DNA of 64,000 nucleotides from Panax quinquefolius (GCA_020205615.1 CM035160.1:123781605-123845604); one strand, 5' to 3'. Shown: positions 48,716 to 60,560, numbered from the stretch's first letter. The notes: a model not told the origin generated them from the letters alone. Translations and numbers: made by a program.

Positions 48716-50158
48716 ATGACTCAATCCTCTAACTTTATTGACTTAAATTTTGATCAAGAAATAGAGAAAACTGCATATACAAAAGAAGCTCTTGTTCCAT
48801 CACTTGAAGTGGAAGAGATGGCGGTTCCACACAATAACAGAACTTTGAAAGAACTGACTACTCTTGATCTGACTCAACCATCTTTTTGTATTGAGTATCC
48901 TACTTTAGATGTTGATTTTGAACTTAACTCTAGACTAGTTCATCTTTTGCCTACTTTTCGTGGTCTTACAGGTGAAAATCCATATAAACATCTAAATGAG
49001 TTCCATGTGGTGTGTTCCACGATGAAATCACAAGGAGTGGCAGAGGAGCAGATCAAGCTTAGACTTTTTCCATTCTCATTAGCAGATTTGGCTAAAGACT
49101 GGTTATACTATCTACCTTCAGGATCAATACGATCATGGACTGATATACAAAGGTTATTCTTGGAGAGGTATTTTCCTACATCAAGAGTTACCGATATAAG
49201 AAAGGAGATATGTGGAATCAGGCAGTTCAATGGAGAGAATCTCTGTGAGTATTGGGAAAGGTTCAAGAAATTGTGTTCCAGCTGTCCACCTCATGGAATT
49301 GATGAACATTACTTGATCCAGTATTTCTATGAGGGGTTGCTACCAATGGAAAGAAGCATGATTGATGCAGCAAGTGGAGGAGCACTGGTAGACAAGACAC
49401 CAAAAGCGGCAAGGAACTTAATTGCAAACATAGCAGCTAACTCACAACAGTATGGAACTAAGATGGATCACACACCAAAAAGGGTAAATGGGGTAAGTAC
49501 GAGAGACTTAGAGCAACAGATTTCTGATTTAACTACTTTGGTTATACAAATGGTTGCAAGGAATACACAAGTTATTCAGCAAGCTCAACCTCAGTACCAC
49601 ACAAAAAACCAAGAAGTACATGTCAATTCTGGGACATTTATGGAGGATATGTTCAAGTCATTCATGAACCAAACACAACAGTTCATGTGTCAGACACAAC
49701 AATTCCAGCAGGAGACAAGAACTTCTGTTCAAGATCTGAGGGACCAAGTTGGTCAACTTGCAACCATAGTAGGAAGGTCACTTTCTCACACTGTTGAAAA
49801 TGTAAGTTCCATAACATTGAGATTTGGTGCAGAGGATCAGCAGCAAGAAAAGTTAATACAAAGCAAGTCCGACAATAGTGAAATAGGCAGCAGTGATGTA
49901 CTCAAGGACAAATTTCCACCTCTTTCAGCTTATGAACTGAAACTACCTTTTCCCCAAGTTCTAACAAGGAATTGGAAAGTTGGAAAGATTTCAACGTGGT
50001 ATAGAGAGTCTAATGAAAAATTCCTAGAAGAAATCTCGAATAGGGAACAAGAACTTAAAGATGATGCAGTGTTCACTAGTGGAAACCAGTTGGAAGTGCT
50101 TGAAGCTACTATTGAATTTAAAGAAGAAATCAGGTATTCAAAGTCTGAAAATGATTAA
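48716..50158 (+). CDS. gag: Gag protein of Athila-like retrotransposon (intact)
   Basis: A 480-codon uninterrupted frame encodes a Gag polyprotein that would assemble particles and package RNA. The retrotransposon Gag core (Retrotrans_gag type) spans about residues 80-245: FRGLTGENPYKHLNEF, LFPFSLADLAKDWLYYLP, FLERYFPTSRVTDIRKEI, GENLCEYWERFKKLCSSCP and FYEGLLPMERSMIDAASGG. A Gln-rich segment follows, then FPPLSAYELKLPFPQVL, similar to the stretch before protease in this family. No CCHC zinc knuckle is visible. The frame could start 14 codons earlier (48674), but those codons come from a T-rich leader and would add an unlikely hydrophobic stretch, so ATG 48716 is preferred. Protease does not follow; TAA at 50156 ends the ORF. 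Confidence 0.82.
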   Translation: MTQSSNFIDLNFDQEIEKTAYTKEALVPSLEVEEMAVPHNNRTLKELTTLDLTQPSFCIEYPTLDVDFELNSRLVHLLPTFRGLTGENPYKHLNEFHVVCSTMKSQGVAEEQIKLRLFPFSLADLAKDWLYYLPSGSIRSWTDIQRLFLERYFPTSRVTDIRKEICGIRQFNGENLCEYWERFKKLCSSCPPHGIDEHYLIQYFYEGLLPMERSMIDAASGGALVDKTPKAARNLIANIAANSQQYGTKMDHTPKRVNGVSTRDLEQQISDLTTLVIQMVARNTQVIQQAQPQYHTKNQEVHVNSGTFMEDMFKSFMNQTQQFMCQTQQFQQETRTSVQDLRDQVGQLATIVGRSLSHTVENVSSITLRFGAEDQQQEKLIQSKSDNSEIGSSDVLKDKFPPLSAYELKLPFPQVLTRNWKVGKISTWYRESNEKFLEEISNREQELKDDAVFTSGNQLEVLEATIEFKEEIRYSKSEND

Positions 50159-50521
50159 CAAGAGGAAGATGAGAGCAATTTGATAAGTTCTGCAGATATT
50201 TACAAAGAGGATATAGAGGATACATTGGTGCAAACAATAAAAACACTAAATAATACATGCCATAGGACCTTAACTATGGAATTGGATGAGCCACATGTCC
50301 AGTTCAACATATATGAAGTGAAAAGGTATCTTGGTAATATTAATTCTATTTTTTCTACTGATGTTGTTGACTCTATAGTGCAGGAATCTTTTGATCAAAT
50401 ACAATTATACAAGGATGATTTGAGGGCTGGAATGGAGCAAAATCAGGATCTGAAGGATGCTCCTAATGAAAAATTGAAGCTGTTACCAGTCCACTTGAAG
50501 TTCACAAGCCCAATTACATAG
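50159..50521 (+). pseudogene. Truncated gag-pol linker / pre-RT remnant
   Basis: After the gag stop the same frame stays open for 120 codons. It ends with APNEKLKLLPVHLKF, which resembles the ELKPLPSHLKY linker found just before RT in Athila/Tat polyproteins. RT itself is absent: pol is cut here, and only the non-coding 3' part follows. The single TAA (50156-50158) separating it from gag may have become the normal gag end after pol loss. Confidence 0.55.
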
Positions 50522-51791
50522 AATGAGAAGGATGATGTCAAGCCAATGACAATAAACAAGGGCAGCTACTTGGGAGGTAACCCAAGATCTCAGATTTGAT
50601 TTTTCTATCCCTTCACTTTTTAGTTTTTTTTATTGCATGTTAGCTAGTAGTATTTTCTTCTTTGCATGATTTTCTTACATTGGGGACAATGTAAGGTTTG
50701 AGTGTGGGGGGGAAGATTTAGGTTTTTATTTTATTTAGGAATATTGATCCGATTTTGATGGGGAATTTAAAAAATTAATGCTTTTGGAAATTTTGATTTA
50801 GTGATTATATCTGGCTATGTGTTAAAAAGATTAAAGTCAAAGATTGAAAATTAATGCTAAATTTCAAAATCTATTTAATGCTTAGTTAGTTAATGAATGA
50901 TGAAGACTAAGCCATGATCCATAGTAATTGATTTAAATTAAATTTGTGATACATGAGTACTTGAATATGAGAAAAATGTTTATTTGGCTAAGCTATTTGT
51001 GGAGTTGTCTATGTGCACTGATTTCATGACTTAGAACTGTTTAACTTGCTTATGTTGTTGCAGAACCGTGTGAAAAAATGATGAATGAAAAAAAAGAAAA
51101 AAAAAGATGGAAAAAAATAAAAATTGAAAATTTGCTTCAATGTCCATTGTGCGAAATAACTGGGTATCCAAGCCTCGGGAAGCATCGGTATTCACACTGA
51201 AAAGTGCGATGGATAAAAGCAGCTTGACTAGTCGACTTTTGTGACCTTTGTTACTTGAATAAGTAAGCCTTAGGGGTGTCTCTACACCTAGCGCCCTAAG
51301 ATCATCTGGTTTGGGAGTCGTTGGTGGAAAATTCGCTAATGGATAACTCTGAAAAGCCTAAGAAAAGGAGACATTGCACATGTCAAGAAAAGAAAAAAAT
51401 ATATGAAAAAAAGAAGAAGCATGAAAATACATTCATCTGTGCTAAAAAGAAGGTTCTATGAAAAAACTTAAAAAGCAAGAAAAATTTGTTCTTGGTTGTG
51501 AGTCAGTGTGCACGGTTTTTGCTCCATGGTAACTAAGTTAAGTAAGTATGATGATTTTGGGAAAGTTACATATGTGGTTATAGTTTGATTTAATGAAATT
51601 CATTGGTGAAATGGTAAGGTTGGTAATTGTGAGTTGATTGATAAGGCGTTGATTAGATTTTTGCAAATTTAGTGTTGATAATCATGATTTGTACCTTGAA
51701 ATCTTTTGACATGATGGTTGAATAGAATTTTTGTAGATATTAAACTTTTGGTTTACACGAGGACGTGAAAAAGGCTAAGCGTGGGGGAATT
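50522..51791 (+). mobile_element. Athila-like 3' non-coding interior and polypurine tract
   Basis: Contains the typical post-pol stretch ATTGGGGACAATGTAAGG ... AGTGTGGGGGGGAAG (about 50680-50720), A-rich tracts (51075-51120, 51380-51480) and the purine tract GCGTGGGGGAATT (51779-51791). No gene. Confidence 0.7.
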
Positions 51792-53403
51792 TGATGAGTG
51801 CATATTATTCATTTATTTTGATTCCATTATATTTAGTTTTATTGCATGTTTCATGTGTATATGAGCTTATTAAGGTGTTTAATGATTTCAGGAGGAATTG
51901 GAGCTAAAATGAGGAAAAAAGGAAAATTGTAGGATTTTTAGCATTAAGTTGGATGCATGGTCTTGGCTTGGGACTTGGATTTTATTGTAGAGCTCTTTCT
52001 TAGCTTTCCGGAACATCTTGAACCATCCCAATCGGAGTTCATATGAAAAAGATATGATCTTTTTACCAGACGGAAGTTGAACCTCAAAGTTTGGAAGTTG
52101 GAATTTGCACAGCAGTCACTTGAAGCCCGATTTCGACCTTGATGCAGCCCGAATCTGTCAAATCTCAAAGAATAAAAGTAGTAGATCTCGTCGATATCTT
52201 TGTTTTGAGAGGTAGTAGGCCTCATAAATCCTTCCAGATCAAAAGTTATGCTCGTTTTACCAAAGGACGTCGCAATAGGAAATGAAAATTCGCCCCAGCG
52301 AATTTGAGCGGAAAAATTGGAAAATCTTAGATTTTTGGAAAGTTTCTAAAAGTAGATTTTGACAGACTTCTACATAGAATTGGATTGATATTTCTATTAG
52401 CTTTAGGATTTCCTTTAGACTAAGATTTATTTCCAAATTGAATTATATTTCTTTATGGAAACTAGTTATTATTTGTAATTCCTTTTAGGATTTGGATTTC
52501 TACTTCCTATAGGATTTAGGACTTTGTCTAGCACTATAAATAGAGGTTGCTAGTCAGGGTTTTATTCATTCAATCATCTACTACATTCTCTCATCTACAA
52601 CATTGGAGGATTGAAGACATGAGCTAAGTTCTTTTTATTCAGTTCTAAGGGATGTTGAACCTTATTTATAATTAATGGTTAATTGAGTATTCATTATTTA
52701 TCCCTTCTCACATGAAATTCATTCTTGATAATCTGATTTAATTTCTGAATGCTATTTAACTTAACCGATTTGATTTCTGGAGGATTGAGTTGGTTAACAA
52801 ATATCATATGCTAGATCAAGGAATAATATTACGTGTAATTGATATTGTTTCTAATCACAAGTAGTAATTAGTAATACCTAATTGTGGACAAGCTTTTGAG
52901 TATTGCTATGATTATCAGAAGACAAGTTAAACAATCCGAGCTTATGTGTTTGTTGCTTAGAATAGTCTAATTCCCTAGTTCTTAATGCTGCTATTATATT
53001 AAATCTAGAGAGCTTGTTCTAGGTTATATAATTGTTAGAATCTTGTGAAGAGCTTATTTCATTGAGTGACAATCTAAGGGGAGTTTCGGGTAGCAGAGCT
53101 TATTGTTACCTAGGGCTATTAGTTTCATTGAAGGGTAAATAATGTTACACTTGATTAATCTATTATTATAAAAAGGTGATACTGAACTGAAGAACTGAAG
53201 GTTTTTATTCATTGTTTATTCTTACTAGTTTATTCTTGTTAATTTAATTATTTAATTCAAAATCCCTTTTCATTAGAAATCATAGGATAAATATAAAATC
53301 AAATCACTCTATGTGGGATCGATCATTGCTTACTACTGTGCTAATTGTTTAAATTTATAAAGTGAAAGTGAGGTTAATTTAGGAGTGTAAACGACAGCTC
53401 CCA
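51792..53403 (+). mobile_element. Athila-like 3' LTR
   Basis: TGATGAGTGCATATT to GACAGCTCCCA, followed by the GAAAC duplication. TATAAATA at 52535-52542. Confidence 0.88.
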
Positions 53404-55866
53404 GAAACCAACCCATCGAAGAATTAGGAGTTCATACCTTTTTGCGAGGGGTCTAGTTCAAGCGTCCCTGAAGTAACCACTATCGCGAGCCTTGAAGGAA
53501 ACATAACCACTAACAACTAGAATATCAGGCTGCAACTAGCCAAGGATATGCAGATCCAGTGGGTAAAGTGGGGAGTTTCAGGAGATGTTGAGGCGATATC
53601 ACTTACTTCGCAATATGCCTTTTTATTTTCCATGCATGTAAATATTTAAAACAAAAAAACAAAAAAATCAAAAAAATCAAAAAAATAAAAAAAGCAAAAA
53701 GCAAAAAAATCAAAAAGTCAAAATCAAAATCAAAATAAAAATCAATTAGTCAGGTCTCAGCCATTAAGCTTGAATTATGAAAGACCTAATCTACCCTCAT
53801 GAATGGGAGTATATAGGCAACCATTTATGGTGCGGTCAAACAAAATAAAAACCCAAAAAATCCAAATAAACATTTCTCAAACCGTTTATCTTATCAGACG
53901 AAACTACGCATACCTGATCTTCCGCACATACAGGAGTACATAGGCAGCCATCAGTGGTGTAGTCGGACCCTCAAAAGAAATATCCAAACCCAAACAGCAA
54001 TCCCAAGACTACCAGCAATAGGGATGAAATGGTCATCATCATAAGATGCAACTCATCAGCAACTCATCACTCTTGAAGTGCAAGAAGACTTGATCTCTTT
54101 TGACCTCCAGCAATACATGGGCAACCGTCAATGAAAATTCTATCTCATATTTGATGACCTGTTCTCCCAGATCAAGACATCAAATTAAACCTTGTAGTTA
54201 AAATTAAACTTGGGTGAAGTCATCACTAACCAAGATGAGATCTTTATGGCCAATTTAGTGTAGTTCAAAGGCCTCTCTACATCAATCATCAAAGTTTAAA
54301 CAACAACACAACGATATATCAAGCATGATAATCATCAAGGACCTTCAAAGAGCCAACACCCTAAATCATAAGTCTTCACCCAATCAGAAGATAATTATCA
54401 AGGCCGATTGTGTAAACAATTCAGGAATAATGATTGAGGGTATCAAAGCCCAAAGCCACTACCTATTCACCATATGGTAAAGAGGTAAAAACCTCTTGCG
54501 ATCTCGACATCTTATTAGCCCATCTATCAAAGCAAATATCTCAGACAATAAGCAAATATGGGGAAAGTTTAAAATCAGGGACAACCCGATATTGGAACCC
54601 TTACAAAAAGACTAGGGTAATCTCAGAAATAGCAACAACTCAACACTGGGACATTTATCAACCATCCTAAAGAGGAAAATGCACCAATCATCACCGTCAG
54701 CATAGTACATCATCATCAGAGCTTCTCTCACATCATCTCACTGGCAATTCGGTATAATCATTTGGTCTTTTCCAATCATACTGTTCTAAGAATGAATAAT
54801 CCACATGTGAGGATATTACTCACTCACGACTTGTTCAACAATAAGAGTATCTCATATTAATCCCCAGCAATAACATGCGAAAGGACTGGGTAATTTTCTA
54901 ATTCCAGGAAAGGAAAGAAATTATGGCAATATAAGTTTGCCCCTACAAAAGAAGGGGAGAATTCTCAAGAAGGTCTTTAACTAAAAACCAAAATCCCAAC
55001 GATAAAAAGTCTAGCGAATGAACGAGCTGCACTCTGGATAGCGAAAGAACGAGCTGCACTCTCTAGGGATGTCAGTGGCATTCAGGTTATCAATTTAGTC
55101 GGGTTGCAAATCAAACGCTCAAGGAAATGGGGCACAAGCACTCAACAACAAAAGGATATTTCAAATCACCTCAAAAAGGGTGAGGCAGAGTCTGGTGAAG
55201 CAAACCTTGGAATATTACTTCAGTGAAGGTATCAGAAGATCCGGTATTCTAAACCATTGGCATCAATTCAATGTAACATCAAGACAGTTTAGGGATACCA
55301 CGATTTGAGTGGGACCCGAAACAGTTTGGCAATATTAGCGTATTCAACTACCAGCAGGGTAGGCACCGTTGTCAAACTACCAACAGGGTAGGAACCGTTG
55401 TAAACTACCAGCGTATGTATCGGGAAGGTCTAGTGATTTTAGAAAGTCATACCCAGTAGAGATGTAGAAAACATCTCAACTTATCTTCATCAAATAAGCA
55501 TCGACAACACCGACAAAAAGCCAAACCATTGGAGTCAACACCAGTATAGGCATCAACAATGATCGATAAAGGTAAAGCAATTTGCAAAAACATTTTAACA
55601 TTCATCATAACATTCATTACATTTGCAATTTGCGATATGCAAAATGCGATGTGCGAGTTGCGAAATGCGATTGGCCAAATGCGAAAAGTGAAGTGCGAAG
55701 TGTGAAATATGATGTGCGATTTGCGAACTGCGATTTGTAAATACATTTTAAATATTCATCATAACATTCATTACATTGCGATATGCATCATTAGAAATAC
55801 CTTGTCATATTTCAAGTGTCTAGTAATCTTTATCATGTCCATTCCATTCCATTGCATGAACATGAT
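53404..55866 (+). mobile_element. Ogre 3' interior, non-coding
   Basis: The gag-side frame ends within a few codons. An A-rich block follows (53650-53745). Then come two stretches with the plant Ogre hallmark of a 'GGAGTACATAGGCAGCCA'-like sentence (about 53805-53845 and 53930-53960). Short direct repeats occur at 55014-55067 (AACGAGCTGCACTCT twice) and 55350-55410 (AACTACCAGCAGGGTAGG about three times). Pol is absent. Confidence 0.65.
55620..55740 (+). repeat. TGCGA-rich short-period repeat
   Basis: About a dozen TGCGA-type cores spaced 8-10 bp apart (TTGCGATATGC, AATGCGATGTGCGAGTTGCG). On both sides lie copies of a 25-30-bp segment, CATTCATCATAACATTCATT. Confidence 0.75.
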
Positions 55867-55879
55867 AAAGAGGGGCATC
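55867..55879 (+). other. Ogre polypurine tract
   Basis: AAAGAGGGGCATC directly precedes the 3' LTR; GAGGGGCATC before TGTAGACAC is the usual Ogre-like arrangement. Confidence 0.7.
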
Positions 55880-56978
55880 TATAGACACTCAAATTTTTGT
55901 TTTCCAATTACTAACTATGCAGGAGGACAACAACTTCTTTTTTACACTCCACATATAACCCTGTAGGATCACAAGATCAATTCGAACCCCGGAGATAGCC
56001 CTAGGATATCCAGTTTCCAACCCCTGAGATAACCCTAGGAAATTAGTTTTCAACCCCGAGAAAGTCAATTTCAATCTCGAAGATTACCCCGTGGGATCAA
56101 GTTTAAAGCCTGAAGATAACCCAAGGAGGTCAAGCCAATCTCAGAGATAACACTGAGGATAGTGAAAGTTAACATCAGGTCAACCTCAGAGATAACCCTG
56201 AGAAAAGACTGCTACAACTGCGTGAAAACCGAAGATAACCCTAGGAAGGGCAAAATGGTCATTTTGGCAACTCAACTTCAACTCACATCAAATACACTCA
56301 TTTCAACTCAAATTGCTTCAATAGAAGTCCCACAAGAACCATATCTTAACTTTCGAGTGCAAACTAAGCAAAACAGCTCAACGAACTACCTGACAGAAAC
56401 CCGAAAAAGCCATTTCAATCATGGACCACCTTTTCAGAACCGAAAAAGGGCAAGCCCTATATATTTGGGTAGCTCTCAAAAAGAGCTTTCCAGAATGGTA
56501 TGGCACGCTTCCATTGGACTCTCGAATTGAAAGTTATGAAGATTTGAGCAAATATCCTGTTGTCTGAGTGCATGTACTTCGAGATGATGGAACCTACATT
56601 GCCCGGGGCACCCCGAGCAGCCGCATGTAGACCCGCGGTTGCCGTAGGTACACCTGCGGCTCCCCCCTCTATAAATAGAGGGCTTGGGGCTGCCATTTTG
56701 TAAGAGAAAAAGGCAAGGAAGCCCTGTCCATTTTGCTCTGTACACACTATAAACTGAGTGCTTTCTCATTTCAACCACTTGTGAGATTATATTTTGCTAC
56801 ATCTTACCTGAGGAAACCAAGTCTTCATTCATTTAAAGTCTTCTTTGGCAGCCCACTATAAGCCTTCTCACATTTCTTAAAGTCTTTCTCCACTTTTGTG
56901 CACACACAATTATTCACATTGGGAGTCGTGTTGTGTGTGTATGCCCGGACCGTTGGTCAATGGATTTTATTGCTTTTC

Positions 56979-57018
<40 letters not shown>

Positions 57019-57173
57019 CGAGTTATCTCGATTGAGCTCGAATATAATATTCAGGCGTTATCTTTCTTTTATATATATATATATATATAAATACTTATAT
57101 ATATATATATATATATTGTTATCATCAAACTCTATTTGATTGAGCCTTGGTTTATATCTCAGTGCGCTTATCG

Positions 57174-57239
<66 letters not shown>

Positions 57240-57276
57240 TTTAGTCCCTTTGAGTTTACTTCGTGACGGTTGATCG

Positions 57277-57311
<35 letters not shown>

Positions 57312-58118
57312 CTTTTATATATATATAACTGTTTACAGCTTTCATACAAACTACATCATCATTGAGCCTAGGAATCGTGTGATCACAGATTCAGTCTCCT
57401 GAATCTAGATTCGGTTCCCGTGATGGACATTTTCAGCTATGACCAGCTTGTAAATTATTAATGGTGTTTGAATTTCCTTAGACGATTCTCATGCCCACAA
57501 GGAGTTCGACACTACTATGTATCTTATTTTCTCGAAGATGCTTCGCATCTCGAAAATAAAAGCAATTCAGCTGAACACATAATAAAATGGAATTATCAAA
57601 GGCATAGATTACTATTGACCATAAGGGTTTGAAAAAAAACCTCTTTTACAAAATATCACTACTATATCTTGTTAAAACTGAACTTTTATACAAAATTCAA
57701 ACCATTTGTATATATGTGAAAACGAGGCATAACACTACTTCTAGATAATTACACATAGACCTACACATATACATTCAGATAAATGTTTAAAATGAAAAGT
57801 AGCGATCACCCTATTACCACGAATGTCGGGGGGTGCCTAACACCTTCCCCTCGCATAACCAAGGCCCCGGACCCTAACGAATCTCGATTTCACAGACTAG
57901 CTACGCAGTGTCATATCACTCGATCTATGTGCAAACCGTTTCTCGGTTGAGGTTGTTCAACCATTTAAAAATACCAATTGGCGACTCTTACAGTCCCAAT
58001 CATTGACATATACATGTCGGACCTTTTCATAACTTTTTTTTCCAATAAAATCTCACCTAATATGAGAACACCAAAAGACAAGAACAGAAAAGGGATAAAT
58101 AAAATCCCGACGTTGACA
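55880..58118 (+). mobile_element. Ogre 3' LTR
   Basis: 2,239 bp, TATAGACACTC to GACGTTGACA, followed by ATTTC. It is longer than the 5' LTR (about 2.0 kb without A2), mostly because its (AT)n tracts at 56981-57015, 57070-57115, 57176-57227 and 57280-57330 are expanded. TATAAATA at 56670-56677. Confidence 0.82.
56981..57330. repeat. Cluster of (AT)n microsatellites
   Basis: Four or five (AT)n runs of roughly 20-50 bp separated by copies of a spacer with ATCGAGTTATCTCGATTGAG. One run continues into (AC)n at 57227-57239. The Tyr-Ile repeat frames here are artefacts. Confidence 0.85.
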
Positions 58119-59930
58119 ATTTCTATGTGTGTTGATTATGTAATGAATTTCCAGTGTTGTTCATATCTAAAATAAAACCAATCAAGTCTAAATTGTGTAA
58201 AAGATGGAAAAATTAGACTCTTGGTTATTATATACTATATGGTCTGTTTTGGAGGTAAACATTTGGTGTAATCCTATGATTTAAGTTGTAAATTTATAGT
58301 GGTTTGTTGTTCTCCTCTGAGAAACAAAAACAACCCAATTGGAATGAACTAAAACGGAGTTAAAACAAATTCGTGATGTAAGATTTCGTTAAATATGTTG
58401 AAGTATGAAAATATAGCATGAACATTAAATTGGAACCCTTTAAATGATCTGTTAATGTTTTTGAAGTGTTATAATTATTACGTAGATGAGTAGTGTAGTG
58501 TTTCACGAGTTCATAGAGTCGAAAACCAACTAATTCCGACTTAAAATGAAGAAGTTATGAAGATTTGAAGTAAAAACATCGAAAAAACTGTAATTTGGGC
58601 GAAGCCAAGCCTTGAAGCGCCTTGTCAGAGAGCACGCAAAGCACCGCTAGGCACCTTTAGCTAGCGCAGCGTGCTTTGGAGTGTGAAGGAAATGGGTTTG
58701 GCCACACCCAAAGTGTGTTAAGTGTGACTGTTTTGACCTATTTTGGTAAAACGACCATAACATTTTCAGACAAACTTCAATTGAGGCGATTCAAGGATCG
58801 AGGACGAATAGACCTAAAACTTTTATGCTTTAAGATTTTCAATTTGAGGTCGTTATAAGGGGTCAAAATGGCCATCTTTGGGACTGTTGTGTTAACAGAG
58901 GCAATCAAAGGGCGTCGGGCGTCGGGCATGCACATATGCAAGTGTAGTGCTTCTGGTGATAAAAGATGTTGTTCTAAGTTATAAAACATGAGTGTTAGTA
59001 AATATAATGATGATTAACATTAATAAATGATGTATTAGATACGTTGTATAAGCATACTAAGCATACACAAGAGAGATAAATCGGGCGTGTGACGAATTAA
59101 CGTCGAAACGCCGTGACAAATGTTAATGAACGTAAAAAGTGTTTTAAGTCAAATGAAATGAATATTATAAGATATTAAATGGAGTTAATATAAAACCAAT
59201 AATGATTTCTAGCAAGACTTAAACACTTGAATGAACTTCGAGTATGAAATATAGTGAGATGTAAGTCGAAAGTTAACACAATCAAATTATACATTGTGTA
59301 TTGATAATAGGAAGGGTTATGAGATATAGAGTAAAGTTTACATTACAACTACTATTCATTCCTATGTGACTAATAGTTGATATACATGATTATATAATTG
59401 TGTAGGACACATGAAGTGCAGTTAGCTGTAAGCTCTTAAACTATTATTGGTAAACAACGATCAAGACAAGTCTTTCAGTTCCTATTTACTATGTGATTTG
59501 TTGACGAACTATTTTAAATCTCTATTACAAAAAGCATGATGTGTTATATATGCTGAAAGTATGAAACGTTAAAGTCAATTTATGACTACGTTAATTGAGT
59601 AAATAATGTCGATTGAGTAAGGAACTCAATCTTATTACTTGTTATTGGACTGAATCATGTATGAATTGTTAGTCTAATGATTATGTTGTATAATCTGAGC
59701 ATGTTATTTATGTGCTACGTGATGCATGAAAATTGTTAGATTTTGATGGGTTGTCAAGCTCAACCTTGCAAATAACCACTTTTGCAGGTTAAGGATTCAA
59801 GATAACGCTATGTGCTACTTGAAAGACATGAATCTGATGTAATGCTTGAAGAATTATATACTTTGGCTAAGTTGTTATTATTTAAATCATGTTTAAGGTT
59901 CTCAATAATGTATAATGTTTAATTGATGTT
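58119..59930 (+). mobile_element. Family-A derivative, tandem unit 2, right part
   Basis: Matches 15490-17290 of unit 1 (CTATGTGTGTTGATTATGTA, then GTAAACAACGATCAAG). It resumes after the Ogre insertion and loses similarity just before the LTR end, near 59930. A GC-rich island at about 58590-58690 occupies the same place as 15950-16060 but differs in sequence. Confidence 0.7.
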
Positions 59931-60269
59931 GAGTTATAAAGTTTAAGGTTTATCAGTTGTATAAAGGGTATTGAACCTGGATGTAAGTTTATTTATTAAC
60001 TTTGATAAAGTGAGTAATAAACTAAGTATGGTTCAAAGCTAGGTAAAAATAAAGGTTTTGAGAAATGTACTTGATAAATCACAATAATTATGTAAAGTTT
60101 AAGTTATCTGATATGCAAAGGTTATCAGATCGAAATGTAAGATTTTATATAATAACTTTGATGAAGTGAATCATAAAATAAAATTAGCTCACATATCATG
60201 TGTACTATGATTTCATTTGAAAATCTTATATTTTCAAATACATTAACAAAGAATTCACTAATTAAGTCT
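59931..60269. other. Unassigned AT-rich stretch
   Basis: Two imperfect copies of a ~150-bp motif (GTTTAAGGTTTATCAGTTG and GTTTAAGTTATCTGATATG, each followed by TTTATT/ATAACTTTGATAAAGTGA) lie at about 59940-60020 and 60097-60180. No gene is recognised. Confidence 0.4.
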
Positions 60270-60560
60270 TTTATTATGCGTTTGTTAAACGTTCGTGAAC
60301 GTTCAAATCTCGTTTCTTCATTCTAAGTCAAAATTTTACCTTTTTTGAGTGCACAACTCTAAAATGCAAACTTAGACTATACTCCATCGAAAACCAATGT
60401 TTCGGAGTTAAACGATTACTTTTGACTTTCATTCCGAGAATTTCACGATTTCGACGATTATCGTCTAATCCCGTAAATTTCGCAATAACTTCGTTACTTG
60501 AGATTTTTACACCGTTCAAAATGGATTCATTCCATCATTCTATCATCCTAACCAAAAATA
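60270..60560 (-). mobile_element. Fragment of the 5978-9753 LTR family
   Basis: About 290 bp match 7785-8060, for example AAACGTTCGTGAACGTTCAA and TTCCGAGAATTTCACGA, in the same orientation as the solo LTR. It is truncated on both sides. Confidence 0.65.

Larger units (their letters stand above)
47012..53403 (+). mobile_element. Complete non-autonomous Athila-like element (gag only), TSD GAAAC
   Basis: It has two LTRs of 1,615 and 1,612 bp, a tRNA-Asp-type primer site, an intact gag ORF, a short pre-RT remnant and a purine tract. GAAAC duplications are perfect (47007-47011, 53404-53408). No protease, RT, RNase H or integrase is present in its 3.2-kb interior, so it resembles the TR-GAG type of non-autonomous element. 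Similar LTRs and an intact gag argue for recent movement. It sits in the Ogre gag pseudogene. Confidence 0.88.
32007..58118 (+). mobile_element. Ogre/Tat-type Ty3/gypsy element, defective and nested
   Basis: LTRs at 32007-43772 (interrupted) and 55880-58118, an Ogre-type primer site, gag remnants and a purine tract define the element. Flanks ATTAC (32002-32006) and ATTTC (58119-58123) are a TSD with one change. The LTR starts TATAGACAC where Ogre-like LTRs usually begin TGTAGACAC. Without the A2 and Athila-like insertions it is about 10 kb, shorter than typical Ogre elements, and no RT, RNase H or integrase is visible. It is dead. Confidence 0.8.

Noticed and set aside
50159..50521. Separate host gene after gag
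   Set aside because: It continues the gag frame after one stop and contains the pre-RT linker motif of Athila/Tat polyproteins.
56457..56778. Minus-strand ORFs of 96 and 100 codons, with a relative at 32719-32958
   Set aside because: They lie antisense to the GC-richer promoter part of both Ogre LTRs; the similarity reflects LTR identity.
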